From: Miltoncostaea sp963771025
GTDB lineage: Bacteria; Actinomycetota; Thermoleophilia; Miltoncostaeales; Miltoncostaeaceae
Assembly (NCBI GenBank): GCA_963771025.1
Contig: CAVYRL010000005.1
Location: 62,001 to 126,000 of the forward strand
Length of the DNA stretch: 64,000 bases
Direction of reading: 5' to 3'
A program made the translations under genes and the position numbers. Under the pieces are notes generated by a model. That model did no database searches. It saw only the letters and a program-made list of their open reading frames with translations, and was not told the DNA's origin. This document shows, piece by piece, positions 36,314 through 44,629 of the stretch. Within the stretch, counting starts at the first letter, position 1, and every line of letters starts with the position of its first letter.

Positions 36314-36955
36314 ATGGCCCGCGGTGAACCGATGCACGTCGCGATCTGGAGCGACATCGCCTGCCCGTTCTGCAACGTGGCCCGCGAGCGCGCCGCCTGG
36401 CTCCAGCGCGAGGCCGACGCCACCGTCGAGTGGCTTCCGTACGATCTGCACCCCGAGTACCCGGCCGAGGGCATGGCCCGGGCGGAGCTGATGCGGCGCC
36501 TGCCGGCCGGCGCCGAGGACGCGGCGCGGCGCATCAACCAGGAGGCGGGGCTGACCTACAACCCCCACCCGGCGATCGTCCCCAACACCCGGCGCGCCCT
36601 CGAGCTGGTGGAGTGGGCCCGCGGGCAGGGCGCCCACGACGCGATGCACGAGCGGCTGATGGACGCCTACTGGGCGGAGGGGCGCGACATCACGGGCTGG
36701 GACGAGCTGGGGCCGCTGGTCGGAGAACTCGGCCTCGACGCCGCCGACGCCCGCGCCGAGGTCGATGCCGGCGCCTTCCGCGCGGCGGTCGAGGGGTCAA
36801 CCCGGCTGGCTCAGGGTCACGGGATCACCGCGGTGCCGGCCTTCGTGCTCGACGGGCGCCTGCTGATCAGCGGCGCGCAGCCGCACGAGGTGTTCCGGCA
36901 TGCGCTGCGCGAGGTCGAGGTCATGCGAGAGAAGGATGCCGCTCCCAGCAACTGA
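36314..36955 (+). CDS. DsbA-family (FrnE-like) thiol-disulfide oxidoreductase
   Basis: A 213-residue cytoplasmic protein. ATG 36314 has GGGAGG at 5 nt. The thioredoxin fold opens with IWSDIACPFCNVAR, which carries the CPFC active site. A helical insertion follows (about 50-150), then the cis-Pro loop GITAVPAFVLDGRLLISGAQ. This matches the DsbA/FrnE-like 2-hydroxychromene isomerase-type group, often linked to oxidative-stress resistance or polyketide gene clusters. No signal peptide is present. Its partner is unknown. It is divergent from the MarP-like gene. Confidence 0.9.
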   Translation: MARGEPMHVAIWSDIACPFCNVARERAAWLQREADATVEWLPYDLHPEYPAEGMARAELMRRLPAGAEDAARRINQEAGLTYNPHPAIVPNTRRALELVEWARGQGAHDAMHERLMDAYWAEGRDITGWDELGPLVGELGLDAADARAEVDAGAFRAAVEGSTRLAQGHGITAVPAFVLDGRLLISGAQPHEVFRHALREVEVMREKDAAPSN

Positions 36956-37069
36956 ATGGCCGCCGGCCGGGTGTGGCGTGTCACGGGCTCGGCGCGGGCG
37001 GGTGCGGAGTGGTGTCCGGGCGGCGGGTCAGGATGATCGGGATTCGGTGAGCCAGATGGGAGGGTGAAC

Positions 37070-37522
37070 ATGCCGGCCGACCTCAATCGCGTGACCCTGG
37101 TGGGTCGTCTGACGCGTGACCCGGAGATGCGCCACACGGCGGGCGGGGACGCGATCTGCTCGATGCGGCTGGCCGTCTCCTCGCGTGCGCGCGACGAGGG
37201 GGGCAACTGGGGCGACCGCTCCAACTACTTCGACGTGACGGTCTTCGGCCGCCAGGCCGAGACCGCCTCCACCTACCTGGCCAAGGGACGGCGCATCGGC
37301 GTCAACGGCCGCCTGTCCTGGCGCGAGTGGCAGACCCAGGACGGCTCCAAGCGCCAGTCGGTCGAGGTGATCGCCAACGACGTCTTCTTCCTGGACAGCC
37401 GGGGCGAGGGCGGCGGCGGGGACGAGCGGCGGCAGCCCGTGAGCGACGACCTCGCGCCGGTCGGCGCGCCCGCGGCGCCCAGCCCGGTGGCGGCGGTGGA
37501 GGACTCGGACATCCCCTTCTGA
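37070..37522 (+). CDS. ssb: single-stranded DNA-binding protein
   Basis: A 150-residue SSB. The ATG at 37070 is 6 nt after GGGAGG; a GTG two codons earlier is less well placed. The OB-fold (about 1-110) has LNRVTLVGRLTRDPEMRHT, the DNA-contact strand SNYFDVTVFGRQAE and RRIGVNGRLSWREW. The tail is Gly/Pro/Ala-rich and ends in the acidic tip DSDIPF that recruits replication and repair proteins. This copy is not flanked by rpsF/rpsR, so it may be a second SSB of the genome. Confidence 0.95.
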   Translation: MPADLNRVTLVGRLTRDPEMRHTAGGDAICSMRLAVSSRARDEGGNWGDRSNYFDVTVFGRQAETASTYLAKGRRIGVNGRLSWREWQTQDGSKRQSVEVIANDVFFLDSRGEGGGGDERRQPVSDDLAPVGAPAAPSPVAAVEDSDIPF

Positions 37523-37523
37523 G

Positions 37524-38282
37524 ATGAACGTGGCCGTGCTCGGGGGGACCGGCCTGTCCGGGCGCGCGGCGATGGCGAGCCTGGAGCGCTCGGGGCACCG
37601 GGCGTTCGCGCTCTCCCGGGCGTCGGGCGTCAACGCCGTGACCGGCGAGGGCCTCGACAGGGCGCTGGCCGGCGTCGATGTGGTGATCGACTGCTCCAAC
37701 CTGCCCGCGGGCGACCTGGAGGAGGCGCGCACCCACTTCGGCGCCGCGACCCACAACCTGCTCGCCGCCGGGGAGCGCGCCGGAGTGGCGCACCACGTGC
37801 TGTTGTCGATCGTCGGGGTCGATCGGATCGCCGGGCCGCCCCACTACGAGGGCAAGCGCCTGCAGGAGTTGCTCGTGGAGGCCGGCCCGGTGCCCTTCAC
37901 CGTCCAGAGGGCGACGCAGTTCCACGAGTTCGGCGAGATGGTCGTGGGATGGACCTCCGACGGCGAGGTGGCCAGGGTGCCCCCGGTGCGGGTCCAGCCG
38001 GTCGCGGTGGCCGACGTGGGCGACGTGCTGGCCGAGATCGCCGCGGCCGCCCCCGCGGGGCGCGCCACCGACCTCGCCGGACCGGAACCCCAGGACCTCG
38101 CCGCGATGGCCCGGCGCACGATGCGGGCGCGGGGCTCGGCGATCCGGGTGATCGCCGGCTGGGAGAGCGGGTTGTTCTCTGCGGACACCCCCGCCGACGC
38201 GTTGATGCCCGGTCCGGAGGCCCGCCTCGGGCCCACGACCTTCGACGCATGGCTCGCCGCGATCAGCGCCAGCGGCGCGTGA
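37524..38282 (+). CDS. NAD(P)-binding (NmrA/atypical SDR) protein
   Basis: 252 residues starting 1 nt after the ssb stop. The Rossmann motif is VAVLGGTGLSGRAAMASLERSG. Other marks are VDVVIDCSNLP, the strand HHVLLSIVGVDRI and HYEGKRLQELL, where Tyr-x3-Lys is present (YEGK). This is the atypical SDR pattern of NmrA-like and NAD(P)H-binding sensor or reductase proteins. The substrate is unknown. The C-terminus overlaps the convergent propeller gene by 20 nt. Confidence 0.87.
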   Translation: MNVAVLGGTGLSGRAAMASLERSGHRAFALSRASGVNAVTGEGLDRALAGVDVVIDCSNLPAGDLEEARTHFGAATHNLLAAGERAGVAHHVLLSIVGVDRIAGPPHYEGKRLQELLVEAGPVPFTVQRATQFHEFGEMVVGWTSDGEVARVPPVRVQPVAVADVGDVLAEIAAAAPAGRATDLAGPEPQDLAAMARRTMRARGSAIRVIAGWESGLFSADTPADALMPGPEARLGPTTFDAWLAAISASGA

Positions 38283-39072
38283 GGATGCGGGCCTTTCCGG
38301 CGGTGGGGTTCCAGCGGGTGACGTAGGCCGTCCGGCGGCCGAGGGCGGTGGTCCAGAGGATCCGGCTCGGGCCCCGCAGGCGGGCCAGAGTGCGCACCGG
38401 GCCCCCCGTGATGCGGCGCAGGTGCAGGTACGAGACCGAGGCCGCCTGCTCGACCCAGAGGATGTGGCCGGAGGCGAGCGACGGGTTGACCTGCAGGCCG
38501 GAGACCGACGCGGCGATCAGCTTGGAGCGGCCGTAGCGGTAGCCGGCCACCGCCGCCAGGCGGATCTGCGACCTGCGTCCCGCCGCGACGTGCCAGGCGA
38601 TGACGCCGCGGCGCAGCGCGGGGCGCCCCAGATCGACCGTCGGGGCCGCCTTCGCGATGAGCCGGGTGCGCCCGGTGATGAGGTCGGTCAGCTGCAGCCG
38701 TAGGCCGGCGCCGGAGCGCACGTAGGCGAGGTCGGGCCAGTCGAGGGCCGGCTTGCTCAGCGCGCCGTCGACCCGGGCCACCTGCTCGCCGGTGGCCCAG
38801 CGCACCACGCGGATGCCGGTGGCATCGACATAGGCCAGCAACGGCCCGTCGAGGGCGGGCGAGCGTGCGTCCGGGAAGGTCACCGACGGCCGGTGGGGGG
38901 GACGCACGACCACGCTCGGGGCGCCCGCGCGCAGTAGGCCGACGGCCGTCCCGAGGCCCCACGCGGACGGGTCGTAGGAGCCCGTGAGGGTCGTCTGCTG
39001 CGCCGCGGCCGGTCCGGTGGTCGCGAGGGCCGTCGCCACCGCCGCGGCCACGAGCGCGACGCGCCTCAGCAC
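38263..39072 (-). CDS. secreted propeller-like protein of a mau-like locus
   Basis: 269 residues. The GTG at 39072 overlaps the previous stop by 7 nt and opens a signal peptide (LRRVALVAAAVATALATTG...AAA). The mature protein is a series of short beta strands with repeating units of the kind LLAYVDATGIRVVRW, DLAYVRSGAGLRLQL, VIAWHVAAGRRSQIRL, HILWVEQAASVSYLHL and TAYVTRWN, as in TolB/WD-type propellers with about five or six blades. It is third in a coupled cluster with a MauE-thioredoxin fusion and a light-chain-like protein. Methylamine dehydrogenase also pairs a propeller heavy chain with a Cys-rich light chain, but this one is much shorter than a true heavy chain. Confidence 0.7.
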   Translation of the reverse strand: MLRRVALVAAAVATALATTGPAAAQQTTLTGSYDPSAWGLGTAVGLLRAGAPSVVVRPPHRPSVTFPDARSPALDGPLLAYVDATGIRVVRWATGEQVARVDGALSKPALDWPDLAYVRSGAGLRLQLTDLITGRTRLIAKAAPTVDLGRPALRRGVIAWHVAAGRRSQIRLAAVAGYRYGRSKLIAASVSGLQVNPSLASGHILWVEQAASVSYLHLRRITGGPVRTLARLRGPSRILWTTALGRRTAYVTRWNPTAGKARILTRRWR

Positions 39073-39695
39073 GGCACCGCGGTGTCGATGTAGAGCACGC
39101 AGAACACGCGGCGCCCCGGGCGGCAGTAGCCCACCAGGGCGGCGTCGCCGTTGATGCGGGTGGTCGTGGTGGTGCAGCAGTCGACGAGCTTGCGGATCTG
39201 CCCACCGCAGCACCGGTACCAGGCGCCCTGCACCACGGTGTCGAGGCCGTAGCGATCGGCGACGACGTCCTCGCAGACGCGCGTGCGCGGCGCCGGCGGC
39301 AGGGGTGCGCCGTCGGGGGCCGGCAGCGCGACGCCGCTCGCGGTGACCGGCCGGCCGAGGGCGTCGATCAGGCGGCCGAGGTCGTCGACCGGCCGGCCGT
39401 CGGCCGGGCGCACCGGATACCCCCGTGTATCGATCCGCGGCAGGCTGAAAGGCGTCGGGCAGGATCCCGTGGTCCAGGTGTGACCGCAGAACCCGTACCA
39501 GCCCTGCCTCGTGCGACCGCTGCCGCGCACGCCGCGCCTGCGAGCGGTCGCGCCGCCGGAGCCCACCAGGCCGAGCGCCACGGCGGCGACGGCGGCGAGG
39601 AACGACCGCCGCGTGCCCGACGACGCCAGCCGGTGCGACAGCGCGCGGCCGGTGCGGTTGACGATGCGCTCGGGCGGCTCCTCAGGCGGTGGCAC
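39066..39695 (-). CDS. Tat-exported Cys-rich protein resembling methylamine dehydrogenase light chain
   Basis: 209 residues. A twin-arginine signal is visible (GTRRSFLAAVAAVALGLVG). The mature part has ten cysteines: GFCGHTW, GSCPTP, RVCEDV, WYRCCGG, LVDCCTT, VGYCRPG, VFCVLY and a C-terminal Cys. From memory, the MauA light chain has YRDCCG then, about 30 residues on, WCFG. Here YRCCGG and GYCRPG take corresponding places, so the second TTQ-forming Trp would be a Tyr. Overlap with the upstream MauE-thioredoxin gene (14 nt) and downstream propeller gene (7 nt) shows tight coupling. If the resemblance holds, it is a disulfide-rich electron-transfer or structural subunit lacking canonical TTQ. 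Confidence 0.6.
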   Translation of the reverse strand: MPPPEEPPERIVNRTGRALSHRLASSGTRRSFLAAVAAVALGLVGSGGATARRRGVRGSGRTRQGWYGFCGHTWTTGSCPTPFSLPRIDTRGYPVRPADGRPVDDLGRLIDALGRPVTASGVALPAPDGAPLPPAPRTRVCEDVVADRYGLDTVVQGAWYRCCGGQIRKLVDCCTTTTTRINGDAALVGYCRPGRRVFCVLYIDTAVPC

Positions 39696-40554
39696 CGACG
39701 CGCTCCTCGCCCACGTCGATCAGCTCCTCGATCTGCTCCAGGGTGTTCACGAGCCCCTTGGCCGCGACGCGCCCATCGACCAGGTAGACGACGAAGGGCG
39801 TGCCGGGCGTGCCGTACGCCGCGAACACCGGCGCGTCCCGGTCCTCGTTCACCCTGTGCACCGGCAGGCCCTCGCGCTCGAGGGCATCGAGGGCCGGGCG
39901 CAGCTCGGCGCACAGACGGCAGCCCGGCGATGAGAACGCGACGATCTCGGGGCCGCGGCCCTCCAGTCCGGAAACCGGCGGGGCCACGCTGCCGAGGGGC
40001 GGCCCCTCCTCCGCGATCTCCAGGGCGGCCCGCGGGCCGAGACGGCTCTCCAGCACGCCCACCTGGCGGTAGAGCGCCAGCACCAGCACCACCAGCACGA
40101 CCACCGCCAGCGCGAGCGCGACGAGCGCGACGCTCGCGACCACCTCGAACGAGGGCGTGGCGTCGGCGAGGACACCCGACGCGACAACCCCTCCCGCCGC
40201 GGCCAGCACCAGCGCCCGGGCCGCCAGCAGGGCCACCGGGCGCGTGCGGGTGCCGCCGAAACATCCGCAGGGCGCGCGGCGGCGACCGCGCAGGCGCATG
40301 GCCACGAGCGAGGCGGCGAACACCAGCCCGAGCACCGCGACGCCGACCCCGGCCGCGCGGGCCGTCGCGGGAATCAGCAGCAGGGCCGCGAGACCGCCCT
40401 CAACGACGACGAGCGCCACCGCGACGCCCGAGCGCAGGGGGACCGGCACGCCATGGTCGCCGACCGCGGCGACGAGCTCACGGCGGTCGCGCAGCTTGGC
40501 GAGCGCGGCCCAGGCGAGGACGAGGGCGAGGATGATCCGCAGGGTGAGTTCCAC
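39682..40554 (-). CDS. MauE-like membrane protein fused to a thioredoxin domain
   Basis: 290 residues, GTG start at 40554. Residues 1-155 are four or five helices of the MauE/DoxX type with the diagnostic loop APCGCFGG. After another helix (about 130-152) and a coiled linker comes a thioredoxin-like domain (about 195-280) with the redox pair SSPGCRLCAEL and cis-Pro TPGTPFVVY, matching MauD. In mau operons separate MauE and MauD proteins form the light-chain disulfides across the membrane; here both are in one chain. It probably oxidises or isomerises the ten-Cys protein encoded next. It is 37 nt downstream of the polymerase IV gene. Confidence 0.82.
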   Translation of the reverse strand: MELTLRIILALVLAWAALAKLRDRRELVAAVGDHGVPVPLRSGVAVALVVVEGGLAALLLIPATARAAGVGVAVLGLVFAASLVAMRLRGRRRAPCGCFGGTRTRPVALLAARALVLAAAGGVVASGVLADATPSFEVVASVALVALALAVVVLVVLVLALYRQVGVLESRLGPRAALEIAEEGPPLGSVAPPVSGLEGRGPEIVAFSSPGCRLCAELRPALDALEREGLPVHRVNEDRDAPVFAAYGTPGTPFVVYLVDGRVAAKGLVNTLEQIEELIDVGEERVGATA

Positions 40555-40591
40555 GCGAGGCGACGCTACCAGGGTCCGCGGGCAGTCCCGC

Positions 40592-41629
40592 TCAGAACAG
40601 GGTGAGCTGCCTCTCCACGGTCAGCCCGGAGACGCCGACGCCCATCAGCCGCAGCGGTCCGTCGCGCTCCGTCAGGGCCCGGGTGAGCAGGGTGCGCGCC
40701 GTCTCCCAGATGACGCGCTCGTCGTCGGTGGCGGCCGTAACGGTCTGGCCGCGGGTGATGGTCTGGAAGTCGGTGTAGCGCAGCTTGAGGGTCACGGTGC
40801 GGGCCGCGCGGCCGCGGGTGCGCAGCGCCTCGGCCACCCGGTCGGCCATGGCGCGGCCGATGGTCTCCAGCTCGGCGGCGCTGCTGAGGTCGCGCGCGAA
40901 GGTGCGCTCGGACGAGATGGAGATGCGCTCGGCCGGGATCGGGGCCACGGGACGCGTGTCGATGCCCCGCGCGCGGCGGCGGATGTCCTCTCCGTGGCGG
41001 CCGGAGGCGAGGCGGCCGAGCGCCTCGTCGTCGAGGGCCGCCAGGTCGCCCACCGTCGCCAGGCCGGCGGCCTTCAGCCGCTGCTCGGTACGCGGGCCCA
41101 CGCCGGGCAGGGCGCGCAGGGGCAGCGGCGCCAGGAAGGCGGCCTCCTCGCCGGCCGGCACCACCGTGACCCCGCCCGGCTTGTCGCGGTCCGACGCGAC
41201 CTTGGCGACCACCTTGCAGGTCGCGACCCCGAGGGAGCACGACAGGCGCACCTCCTGGCCCACCGCGCGGCGCACCTCGTCGGCGGCGCGGCCGGCGTCC
41301 TCGTCGGGCAGCTCGAGATAGCCCTCGTCCAGGCCGAGCACCTCGACGGCCGGCGACAGCTCGCGGACGAGGTCCCAGACCCGCCCCGACCACTCGCGGT
41401 AGTGCGCGATGTCGGGCGGCACGAACACGACCTCGGGGCACCGCCGCAGGGCCTCGGCGCAACTCATCGCCGAGCGGATGCCGAAGCGGCGCGCGGCGTA
41501 GTTGGCCGTGGCCACCACACCGCGCCCGTTGGGGTCGCCGCCGACCACGATCGGGCGCCCGCGCAGCTGGGGGCGGCGGTGCATCTCGACCGCGGCGAAG
41601 AAGGCGTCGATGTCGAGGTGCGCGATCAG
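40592..41629 (-). CDS. dinB: DNA polymerase IV (Y-family, DinB)
   Basis: 345 residues. Catalytic carboxylates are in AHLDIDAFFAAVE and VLGLDEGYLEL. The palm/finger motif GVATCKVVAKVASD, helix-hairpin-helix LRALPGVGPRTEQRL and little-finger domain (about 235-340) follow, and the C-terminus QLTLF is a beta-clamp-binding peptide. It does error-prone bypass of damaged DNA. No ATG, GTG or TTG fits the conserved start. A CTG at 41629 lies exactly 6 nt after GGAGG and gives LIAHLDID, so CTG is the likely initiator. It is divergent from the addB-like gene. Confidence 0.93.
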   Translation of the reverse strand: MIAHLDIDAFFAAVEMHRRPQLRGRPIVVGGDPNGRGVVATANYAARRFGIRSAMSCAEALRRCPEVVFVPPDIAHYREWSGRVWDLVRELSPAVEVLGLDEGYLELPDEDAGRAADEVRRAVGQEVRLSCSLGVATCKVVAKVASDRDKPGGVTVVPAGEEAAFLAPLPLRALPGVGPRTEQRLKAAGLATVGDLAALDDEALGRLASGRHGEDIRRRARGIDTRPVAPIPAERISISSERTFARDLSSAAELETIGRAMADRVAEALRTRGRAARTVTLKLRYTDFQTITRGQTVTAATDDERVIWETARTLLTRALTERDGPLRLMGVGVSGLTVERQLTLF

Positions 41630-41672
41630 ACGGGGCCTCCGGGTGTCCGTCCGCGAGGTTAGCGTGGGGGTG

Positions 41673-44629
41673 ATGACGGAGCCGCATCCGACGCTCGACG
41701 AGCTGCTCGACGCGATCGCCGCCGGTCGCGCCGTGGACCCCCTGGCCCCGGTCACGGTGATCTGCCCGTCGCACCTCTCGGCCCTGCAGCTGCGCCGCCG
41801 GCTGGCCGAGCGCACGCCCTTCGCGGCGGTGCGCTTCGAGACCCTGCCGCGCCTGGCGGAGCTGATCGGCGCGGCCGCGCTCGCCGCCCAGGGCCGGCGC
41901 CCCATGGCCCGCCCGATCGGCGACCACATGGCGGAGCGGGTCGCGGAGCAGTCGCGCCCGCCGCTCCGGCGGATTCGCGCGCTGCCCGGCTACGCGCGGG
42001 CCCTGCGCCGCCTGTTCGCGCGCCTGCGCCGCGGGGGGCTCGTCGGGGGCGAGGCGCCGCCGGCCGATCTGGGCAGCCCCCACCTGCGCGAGGTGATGCG
42101 CCTCTACGGGCTGTGGCGCCTCTCGATCCGCGACTTCTACGACGAGGAGGACCTGCTCGCCGCCGCGGCCGCGGCGGCCCGGCACGACCCCTCGCGGGTG
42201 GCCGAGCTGGGGCGACTGCACATCGTTCCGCCGGGCCCCCGCTCGGCCGACGGGCAGGCGCTGCTCGCGGCGCTCGCCGAGGCCCGCTCGGGGATCGTCG
42301 CCGCGGCCGATCCCGAGCCGACCGCGGACGTGCGGATGATCCTCGCGCCCGACCGCGCCAGCGAGGCGCGCGAGGTGGCCCGTGAGGTGATCGCGGCGCT
42401 CGACGACGGCGTCGCGCTGCACGAGATCGCCGTGCTCCATGGCGCCGACCGGGCCTACGCCCGCCCCCTGCGCGAAGCCCTCGAGGCGGCCGAGGCTGCC
42501 GGTCTCGGCCATGCCGGGCCTGCCCCTGGTGGAGACCCCCGCCGGCCGCGGCGTGCTCTCGCTGCTGGAGGTCGCGCGGGACGACCTGTCGCGCACCGCG
42601 CTCATCGATGCGCTGAGCGTCGCGCCGATCCGGAGCGAGCTGCCCGCCGAGGACGGACGGCGGGCACGGGTGCGGCTCGGCACATGGGACCGCCACTCCC
42701 GGGCGGCGGGGATCACGCATGGCATCGCGCGCTGGCGCCAGGGCATCCGAGCGCTGTGCGACGACCGCCGCGCGAGCCTCGAGGCGGCGGAGCGGGACGG
42801 CGTCGAGCGCCCGTGGCTGGCGGACGAGGTGGTGGAGGCCGAGGAACTGCTGAGCGTGGTGGAGGCCCTCTGGGCCCGGCTCGCCGAGCTCGTCCCCCTG
42901 GCCCCGGCGGCGGAGTTCCTGGCCCGGCTGCGCGCGATCGTCGCCGACTACCTCCACCCGGAGGCGACCGGGATGGCGGAGGTGCTGGCCGAGGTGGAGC
43001 GGCTCGGCACCGTCAACGCGGTGGGCGGCACCTTCTCGCTGGCCGGGTTCAGCGCCGCGTTGCGCGTCAACCTGGAGGCCGCCTCGTTGCGCGAGGGACG
43101 CGCCGGCGAGGGCGTGCTGGTGGCCGACCACCGCCTGGCCGGCGGGCTGCGATTCGCCCGCACGGTGCTGTGCGGCGGCGCCGAGGGCCTGCTGCCCGCG
43201 GGACCGGGCCTGGACGCCCTGGTGCCCGACTCCGCGTGGGCCGCGCTGCGCGCGCGCCATCCGCTGATCGAGGACGCGTCCCTGCGCATCACCCGCTCCC
43301 GGGAAGCCGCTGAGCGCGCGATCGCCTCCGCGCCGGGGGTGGTGATCACGTGCCCGCTGTACGAGGCGGGCGGCGCCCACGAGCACTACCCGTCGCCGCT
43401 CACCGTGGCGGCGGCGCGACGACGCGACGCGACCGTCACCACCGCCACCGCGCTGCGCGCGCGCCCCGCGGCGGAGTGGCTGGCGCGGCCGCCCTCGCCG
43501 CTCGCCGCCCACCTGCGCGGGCCGGCTGTCAACCCGTGGGAGGTCGGCCTGCGCGCGGCCGTGCGTCGCGTGCGCGATGGCGTCCCCGCGGGAGCAGACG
43601 ACCATCTCGCGCGGCCCCTGGAGATGCTCGGCGCCCGCGCCGGCGCCGAGCTGACCGCGTGGGACGGGAACCTGGCCGCCCTCGGCGACCCGGCGTGGCT
43701 GCGGCTGCCCGAGAGGGTCTCGCCCACCCGGCTGGAGGCCTACGGCGCCTGCGGCTTCCGTTTCCTGCTTGCCTCCCTGCTGAGGGTGCGCGTTCCCGAG
43801 GAGCCCAGCGATCCCGAGAACATCGACCCGCTGACGCGCGGCAACCTGATGCACGAGACCCTCGAGGCGTTCTTCCGCGAGCAGCGCGAGCGCGGCCGGC
43901 CGGCGATGGGCGAGGCGTGGACCGGCGAGGACGAGGTCCGCGTGCTCGAGCTGTTCGAGGGCAGGCTCCAGGTCGCGCGCGATCGCGGGCTCACCGGGCT
44001 GCCGGTGTTCTCGCGCCAGGACGAGCGCGCCCTGCGCGCCGACCTGAGGCGGTTCCTGGTCGAGGACACGGCGTTCCGGCGGCGAACCGGTGCGATCCCC
44101 CACGCGTTCGAGCGGCACATCGACGTCGAGGGCCCGGCGGGACAGCGGTTCCGGGGCTACATCGACCGCGTCGAACCGGGCGCCGCGCGGACGGGGCACG
44201 TGGATCGTCAACTACAAGACCGGGCGCAAGCCCGACGACGACGCGTCGCCGCTCTCGGACGGCACCAAGCTGCAGCTGCCGGTGTACCTGCTCGACGCGC
44301 CCGAGGGCGAGCCGGCGACGGCGCTCTACTGGTACATCAGCGCCCGCGGGGACTTCGCGCAGGTGGAGTACACCGCCACGCCGGCCACGCGCGAGGTGTT
44401 CGCGCGGGTGATCGCGGCCGCGGCGGGCGGTGTCGGCGCGGGGTCGTTCCCCGCGGTGCCCGGCCCGTTCAACGAGCACTGGGGCGAGTTCGAGAACTGC
44501 GGTCGCTGCGACTTCACGCGCATCTGCACCCGGGCGCGCGGAGGAGACTTCGCGCGCAAGGAGGGCAGTGAGGGCGTCGCCCCCTGGAGCGGCGTGGCCC
44601 TCGCGGCCCGGCGGGACGAGGGCGAATGA
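41673..44629 (+). pseudogene. AddB-like helicase-nuclease subunit, two apparent +1 frameshifts
   Basis: ATG 41673 opens a frame that homologues would continue through three frames. The first shift is near 42490 (after PLREALEAA the product resumes at LPVSAMPGLPLVETP). The second is in the GGGG run near 44193-44196 (IDRVEPG, then WIVNYKTGRKP). Removing one base at each gives a 984-residue protein ending at the ATGA overlap with addA. It has an N-terminal helicase-like region without a Walker A, and a C-terminal PD-(D/E)XK nuclease with iron-sulfur cysteines (YGACGFRF and CGRCDFTRIC). The catalytic Asp of the DYK motif reads Asn. Errors in sequencing or real decay are both possible. Confidence 0.85.
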
